From UBA1181 sp963648205 (GTDB lineage Bacteria; Bacteroidota; Bacteroidia; Bacteroidales; Paludibacteraceae), in assembly GCA_963648205.1 (NCBI GenBank), contig CAVJCT010000034.1:1-18480 (forward strand): a DNA stretch of 18,480 nt. The letters run 5' to 3'. Of this stretch, positions 14,804 to 18,480 are shown piece by piece; position 1 is the first letter of the stretch; each line of letters begins with the position of its first letter. The notes under the pieces are model-generated. The model did not search any database and was not told the origin of the DNA. It saw only the letters and a list, made by a program, of their open reading frames with translations. The translations under genes and the position numbers were made by a program.

Positions 14804-14980
14804 ATTTAATTTATAAGCATTTAACTTTGATTCTATTGATGAGAAAATTATGTTGATTTTGATGCCTTTTCTAAGAGGAATGTGGTTCGTAAACTTGTTA
14901 ATAAGTTGATTTTTTCTGAAAAGGATTTTTGTTGTCAATTCACAAAAATCTTATCCTCCCGAAAATAACAGCGTGAAAAT
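14804..14980. other. AT-rich intergenic sequence without a recognised gene
   Basis: Between the 23-bp array and the next promoter I see no supportable gene, RNA or hairpin. The whole gap between ATPase 3 (start 14452) and the nucleotidyltransferase (start 15088) is about 635 bases. Its content is the promoters, the two arrays and this stretch. Confidence 0.5.
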
Positions 14981-15011
14981 TTTGAAATTTATATGTTTTG
15001 GCTTACTTTCG
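14981..15011 (+). promoter_or_regulatory. Candidate promoter of the nucleotidyltransferase gene
   Basis: TTTG at 14981-14984, 19 bases, then TACTTTCG at 15004-15011 fits the Bacteroidetes pattern with one mismatch in the -7 box. The leader to the ATG at 15088 is about 70 bases. Confidence 0.45.
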
Positions 15012-15087
15012 TAGTCCAAGAACCCGCCAAGCTTAGTTGTTCTAAAGACAATCGCTTAAATCGGTGGGTCGTTTTATTTATAATCGT

Positions 15088-15387
15088 ATGGCAGATGCAG
15101 CATTGACAAAGAAATTGCAAGCGTATTTCAGCACGCAACCTGTGCTGAAAGCCTGGTTGTTCGGTTCGTTCTCGCGAGGGGAGGAGGCGAAAGACAGCGA
15201 TGTTGACATCATTGTGGCGTTGGATAAAAGCAAGCCGATTGGTTTGAGTTTCTTTGGAATGTGGACTGATTTGGAGGAGTTGCTGGGAAGAAAAGTCGAC
15301 CTTGTTTCGGAAGGAACATTGTTGCCGTTTGCAAAAGAATCTGCTGAAAAGGATAAGATTTTAGTGTATGAGAGAACAAACAAGTAA
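15088..15387 (+). CDS. Minimal nucleotidyltransferase (MNT/MntA-like), without a HEPN partner
   Basis: This 99-residue protein starts at the ATG at 15088 (MADAALTKKL). It has the nucleotidyltransferase core GSFSRGEEAKDSDVDII: G26 and S27, then D38 and D40 as the metal-binding pair, with D71 (KVDLV) as the likely third acidic residue. The length is typical of stand-alone minimal nucleotidyltransferases. In characterised type VII toxin-antitoxin pairs such a protein AMPylates and silences a HEPN ribonuclease encoded next door. No HEPN open frame is visible on either side: upstream are repeats, and downstream is a hairpin repeat and an HTH gene. It is therefore an orphan antitoxin, or its partner is elsewhere. 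The active site looks intact. Confidence 0.85.
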   Translation: MADAALTKKLQAYFSTQPVLKAWLFGSFSRGEEAKDSDVDIIVALDKSKPIGLSFFGMWTDLEELLGRKVDLVSEGTLLPFAKESAEKDKILVYERTNK

Positions 15388-15436
15388 CTGTCTGTAACTT
15401 ACTGGAAATCACTTGCTTACGTATTGTTAGATTTTG

Positions 15437-15518
15437 TTGTTCTACCCCCATAAAAAGCTAAGTCCCACCGTGGTACGCATCGTTGAGAGGCGTGGTGGGA
15501 TTTGTTGGTGCAAATGTA
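15437..15518. repeat. 83-bp hairpin repeat, left copy
   Basis: This element recurs at 15996-16078 in the same orientation with four differences (three substitutions, one inserted G). It contains TCCCACC paired with GGTGGGA, and inside that ACGC paired with GCGT around an 11-base loop, with GTGGT bulged on the 5' side. Read leftward, it starts with TACATTTG, a perfect -7 box, preceded 20 bases upstream by TTG. A short T run follows the hairpin in that direction, so a small leftward RNA is possible. Confidence 0.93.
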
Positions 15519-15562
15519 AAACAATGTTTTCGACCGAACAATTTTTCGAGACAAAAACTATT

Positions 15563-15892
15563 CTACCATAATGCTACTTTGCCTGCGATTCCCAAATCAA
15601 TGGTTGCAGTGGCGACACCGAGTGCCTTGAATACTCGTCTCATTGTTGGAATCGTAATGCTATAACCTCTTTCTAAACGGGATATTTGCGCTCTTTTAAC
15701 TCCGACACGCTCGCCCAATTCTTCTTGGGTTAGGTGTTGTTCAACACGAGCCTTTTTGATGGCTTCTCCCAATCGGTAAGCATGCAGAGCTTGGTCGACA
15801 TCATTTTCAAAAGCATCTCTTTGTGGAGTGCCTGGTTTGCCGAAGTGGTCGTCAAGTACTTCGTCTAATGGAGTGAGATTCATTTGTGCCAT
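15563..15892 (-). CDS. HigA-like XRE-family repressor/antitoxin without a visible toxin
   Basis: This 109-residue protein has an XRE helix-turn-helix at about 42-95: IKKARVEQHLTQEELGERVG, then VKRAQISRLERGYS. The N-terminal segment TPLDEVLDDHFGKPGTPQRDAFE resembles the lead-in of HigA-type antitoxins from Bacteroidetes, which usually follow a RelE/HigB toxin. Here the 100 bases upstream of its start and the short gap downstream contain no toxin frame. The gene is bracketed by the two 83-bp hairpin repeats, and the right-hand copy supplies a leftward -7 box (TATATTTG) that may drive it with a leader of roughly 170 bases. The start could be ATG 15892 or the ATG three codons later. Orphan regulator or decayed toxin-antitoxin pair are both possible. 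Confidence 0.85.
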   Translation of the reverse strand: MAQMNLTPLDEVLDDHFGKPGTPQRDAFENDVDQALHAYRLGEAIKKARVEQHLTQEELGERVGVKRAQISRLERGYSITIPTMRRVFKALGVATATIDLGIAGKVALW

Positions 15893-15995
15893 GACTGTTT
15901 ATTTTTGAAATACTCTTTTCTAATTGATTCTGCTTTCGCATTCTTTTTTTGAGTCTTATTGTATGATTCGTAAAAGAACACACGAAAATTTTACT

Positions 15996-16078
15996 TGTCC
16001 TACCCCCATAAAAAGGCTAAGTCCCACCGTGGTACGCATCGTTGAGAGGCGTGGTGGGATCTGTTGGTGCAAATATAG
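15996..16078. repeat. 83-bp hairpin repeat, right copy
   Basis: This is the second copy of the 15437-15518 element, same orientation, about 560 bases away. The hairpin sequence is unchanged. The differences are an extra G in the AAAAAGGC segment and three substitutions. Read leftward, it begins with TATATTTG, so the -7 match to TAnnTTTG is kept despite a substitution inside it. Confidence 0.93.
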
Positions 16079-16181
16079 TCTTTTCTTTTGAATTAGAAAA
16101 GATTTTTCCTTCTATCTCTTCTTCTTTCCCCCTTCCCATTAAAATCTCTCCCCAATCTCCTTTTATTAAAAAAATTTCCAT

Positions 16182-16189
16182 TAATTTTG
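16182..16189 (+). promoter_or_regulatory. Candidate -7 box for the secreted repeat protein gene
   Basis: TAATTTTG matches TAnnTTTG and lies about 66 bases before the ATG at 16256. No clear -33 TTG is seen, so the call is moderate. The rest of the 15893-16255 gap holds the 83-bp repeat and AT-rich sequence. Confidence 0.5.
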
Positions 16190-16255
16190 CAGGTTAGGAA
16201 TATTCTAATAGTACAACTTCGTGTGGATTGGGCCATGCGGGAAAAATAAAATGAT

Positions 16256-18480
16256 ATGAAACAAGTATACGATAACGCATATATTATGATTATTAAGAAC
16301 CTTACGCAGACGGCGGTCTTTTGGCGACGCTGTCTCGCGCTTGTCGTTATGTCGCTGTGTGGGGTGGCGGCGTTTGCGGAAGTGAAGGTTACTATACCTG
16401 ATGATGTGCATGAGGCGGAGCCAGGAGATGAAGTGTCGTTTGAATTTTCGGGAGATGATGGAAAAAGCAATCCGGAAAAATATTCTTCTTCTGATGGCGC
16501 TATGGCAACAACTAAAGGGTGGGTATATTCTAATAAAAATTTTACATCTTGTGAAATTTATAGGGGAATGTTTGGGTTGTATTCCTATGAAGACTGTTCC
16601 TCTGCCAGTGATTTGTTTAGTATTAAATCTTCGACGCAAAACCCAAAATCAGTGAATATTTCGAGTGATTATGAGTCTTCTGAATATACATTGTATTGGG
16701 GATATTGGTCTTATGAATTTTATTTAGTTGTTACCGCTGCAAAATTGAATAATATTGGGCATAAAAGTATTCCTGTCTACCAAGGCGATTTTCAACTCTC
16801 TTCAGATAAAACCACGGCGTGTCCAGGTGATACTGTAACGTTGACGGTAAAAGATAATAATCATAAAAATTATTTGACTTTTGAGGTTATCCGTAAGGAT
16901 GGGGGTACAACGTTAACTCCGCAAATAACCCAGCCTGGTAAGGGAACGGTTACGTATACGTTGATTTTGCCTTCAGATTTGACAGATGGTGTGCAGATTA
17001 CGGCGAAAGGTAATCGACATAATACCAACACTATAGAGATTAATTTGCCGGAGTTGGAAGTGGAGGATTTCACGGTAAATGGTACACCGTCTGTAGTCTC
17101 AAATAATGTGGACACTTGGTGTACCTATTCAATTCCTGATTTGACAGAAGAGGCGAAGAAACATGTTTCAAATTATTGTGGCGAGTTAGCTATAACGCAG
17201 AGTGAAACTGTAGGAACTCGGGTAAAGCAGTGTGATTCGGAACAAACAAAAGATGTAACGGTTACTGTAACCGATGGCGTTGGTCGTTCAAAACAGATGA
17301 CGGCTAAGGTCGTTATTCCTGCAAGCACGTTCAAGTTGGATAATGTGACGGTAGACGAGGGATGTAGAGATTCGTTGGATGGAACGGTTACAATATCTTT
17401 TTCGGGCGGAACTCCGAATTATAGTATTATTTTTGGGTCTGAAAGATATGATGAAAATGATAATATAACAAGTCCGTACGTTGTAGATGGTGTGCCTGCG
17501 GGAGGCTATGCTATCACTCTCATGGATGGAAACTTTTGTGCGGTAACGGGAACGGGTGAGGTTACCCAGAACGACAAAGAAATAAAAATTTCCGGAAAGA
17601 AATTCACCAAACCATACGATGGCAAAGAGTTGACTAACACCGCTGAGGATTATGAGGTAACGGGAAAAGATGCATTGCAAGCTGGCGATAAACTGACGGT
17701 AGAGATGGAGTCGCAATCCATCACGAATGTTGGAAAGCAATCCGTGAAAGTGAAGTCTTATAAGGTGATGCGTGGTGACACGGCAGATGTAACTTGCCGG
17801 TATAACATTACTGCGGAAGATGGCGAGTTGGAGATCACGAAGGTGAAGATAACCATCGAGGTAACAGCCAAGGATAGTATAGCCACATACGACGGCAAAG
17901 AGCATAGTTTGAGCGGCTACACGTTGGTAGCAAAAGATTCGACCGGTGCTGTAGCGACTTTCTTCGATGGTAGCAAAGTAAGCTACTTGGGCGAGAAGAC
18001 GGTTAGCGGCACGAACGCCGGGGATTATACATTGACACTTGAGGAAGGAAAGTTTAGCATTCCAGAGGATTATGCGAAGAATTTTGACGTTACATACAAA
18101 TTCATTGAACCAACCATCAAGTTGACCATTGAACCTGCTCAGTACACGGTAACGATCACACCAGTAGACACCACGGTTACTTACGATGGCGAAGTACACA
18201 CGTCGCAGAAGTTTACTGCAACGAGTGTGGCTACCTTTACTGATTTCGACGAAAAGAAGGTGTCTTATAATGGCACGGCGATAGCGAGCGGAACGAATGC
18301 TTCGGACGATGTCTACTATTCAGCTGTGTTGGATCCTAAAGACTTCTCTTATAGCGATACTAATTATAGCGTTACGTTTGAGATTGAGGGGGAGAAGAAG
18401 TTTGGCGTGAAGGTAGAGCCAAAGCCGCTCGAGGTGACGGTAACCGGAAACCACGCAGTCGAGACCTACGACGGAGCCGA
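16256..18480 (+). CDS. Large secreted surface protein with SprB-like and YDG/MBG repeats, 3' end outside window
   Basis: An unbroken frame of 741 codons runs off the right edge. I choose the ATG at 16256; an in-frame ATG at 16286 is possible. The N terminus is a signal peptide: WRRC, then LALVVMSLCGVAAFA, with likely cleavage after AFA near residue 44. Residues about 45-355 look like Ig-type beta domains. Residues about 356-440 resemble a SprB repeat (GCRDSLDGTVTISFSGGTPN, then VPAGGYAITLMDGNFC). From about 445 there are YDG/MBG-type domains with KPYDGKEL, ATYDGKEH, VTYDGEVH and ETYDGA at roughly 90-residue spacing; the fourth is cut by the window. Such proteins in Bacteroidetes are exported and usually carry a C-terminal type IX sorting signal, which would lie outside. 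It is probably an adhesin or cell-surface filament. The opposite-strand frame 17288-18199 is a shadow. Confidence 0.88.
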   Translation, partial: MKQVYDNAYIMIIKNLTQTAVFWRRCLALVVMSLCGVAAFAEVKVTIPDDVHEAEPGDEVSFEFSGDDGKSNPEKYSSSDGAMATTKGWVYSNKNFTSCEIYRGMFGLYSYEDCSSASDLFSIKSSTQNPKSVNISSDYESSEYTLYWGYWSYEFYLVVTAAKLNNIGHKSIPVYQGDFQLSSDKTTACPGDTVTLTVKDNNHKNYLTFEVIRKDGGTTLTPQITQPGKGTVTYTLILPSDLTDGVQITAKGNRHNTNTIEINLPELEVEDFTVNGTPSVVSNNVDTWCTYSIPDLTEEAKKHVSNYCGELAITQSETVGTRVKQCDSEQTKDVTVTVTDGVGRSKQMTAKVVIPASTFKLDNVTVDEGCRDSLDGTVTISFSGGTPNYSIIFGSERYDENDNITSPYVVDGVPAGGYAITLMDGNFCAVTGTGEVTQNDKEIKISGKKFTKPYDGKELTNTAEDYEVTGKDALQAGDKLTVEMESQSITNVGKQSVKVKSYKVMRGDTADVTCRYNITAEDGELEITKVKITIEVTAKDSIATYDGKEHSLSGYTLVAKDSTGAVATFFDGSKVSYLGEKTVSGTNAGDYTLTLEEGKFSIPEDYAKNFDVTYKFIEPTIKLTIEPAQYTVTITPVDTTVTYDGEVHTSQKFTATSVATFTDFDEKKVSYNGTAIASGTNASDDVYYSAVLDPKDFSYSDTNYSVTFEIEGEKKFGVKVEPKPLEVTVTGNHAVETYDGA

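Noticed and set aside
15893..15930. GTATTTCAAA before the HigA-like gene, shared with the hipBA operator
   Set aside because: Ten bases are shared, but the second half-site is not palindromic here and the sequence is AT-rich, so chance is likely.
15437..16078. Integron attC sites around a gene cassette
   Set aside because: The flanking hairpin repeats suggested it, but I find no matching RYYYAAC/GTTRRRY core pair and no integrase in the window.
17288..18199. 303-codon open frame on the minus strand inside the secreted repeat protein
   Set aside because: The plus strand has clear SprB/YDG repeats and a signal peptide in a continuous frame; the minus frame is cysteine- and tyrosine-rich with no motif.

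Overview
The window looks like chromosomal DNA from a member of the Bacteroidales. The evidence is the repeated TAnnTTTG promoter -7 boxes, the weak ribosome binding sites, the DUF4143-type ATPases, and a secreted protein with SprB and YDG repeats of the kind exported by Bacteroidetes. I cannot name the genus. Domain and family names come from reading motifs by eye; no search was run.

Layout. Positions 1-4643 hold a surface-glycan block on the plus strand: a CDP-ribitol-type short-chain reductase (5' end at the window edge), a LicD-family phosphotransferase, a capsule-type glycosyltransferase carrying a C13 plus (CA)7 tract, a CgeB-like glycosyltransferase, and UDP-galactopyranose mutase. The block ends at a strong 17-bp terminator hairpin (4705-4745). 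Positions 4746-9632 hold an inserted-looking regulatory island: eight exactly 22-bp-phased repeats, an AAA ATPase, a terminator, the last ~20 codons of a second decayed ATPase, a 60-bp repeat, a third intact ATPase, a second copy of the 60-bp repeat, and an AlbA_2/HATPase regulator with an internal 21-bp repeat tract. Two more glycan genes (9633-11608) then continue the surface-glycan theme.

From 11636 to 14452 the minus strand carries hipA, hipB and another DUF4143 ATPase. Upstream of that ATPase lie two further phased arrays (33 bp x4 and 23 bp x4). On the right are an orphan minimal nucleotidyltransferase and an orphan HigA-like repressor flanked by 83-bp hairpin-bearing direct repeats. 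Last comes the first ~740 codons of a large secreted repeat protein that runs off the window.

How it may work together. The left genes plausibly build a surface polymer with galactofuranose and a ribitol-phosphate-type substituent, and one transferase looks phase-variable. The most unusual theme is that every intact AAA ATPase (three of three) has its own short tandem array, with a different sequence but near-helical phasing (22, 33, 33 and 23 bp), directly upstream of its promoter. A remnant ATPase tail ahead of one of them indicates cassette turnover. I know of no description of that arrangement and regard it as the best candidate for something new here.
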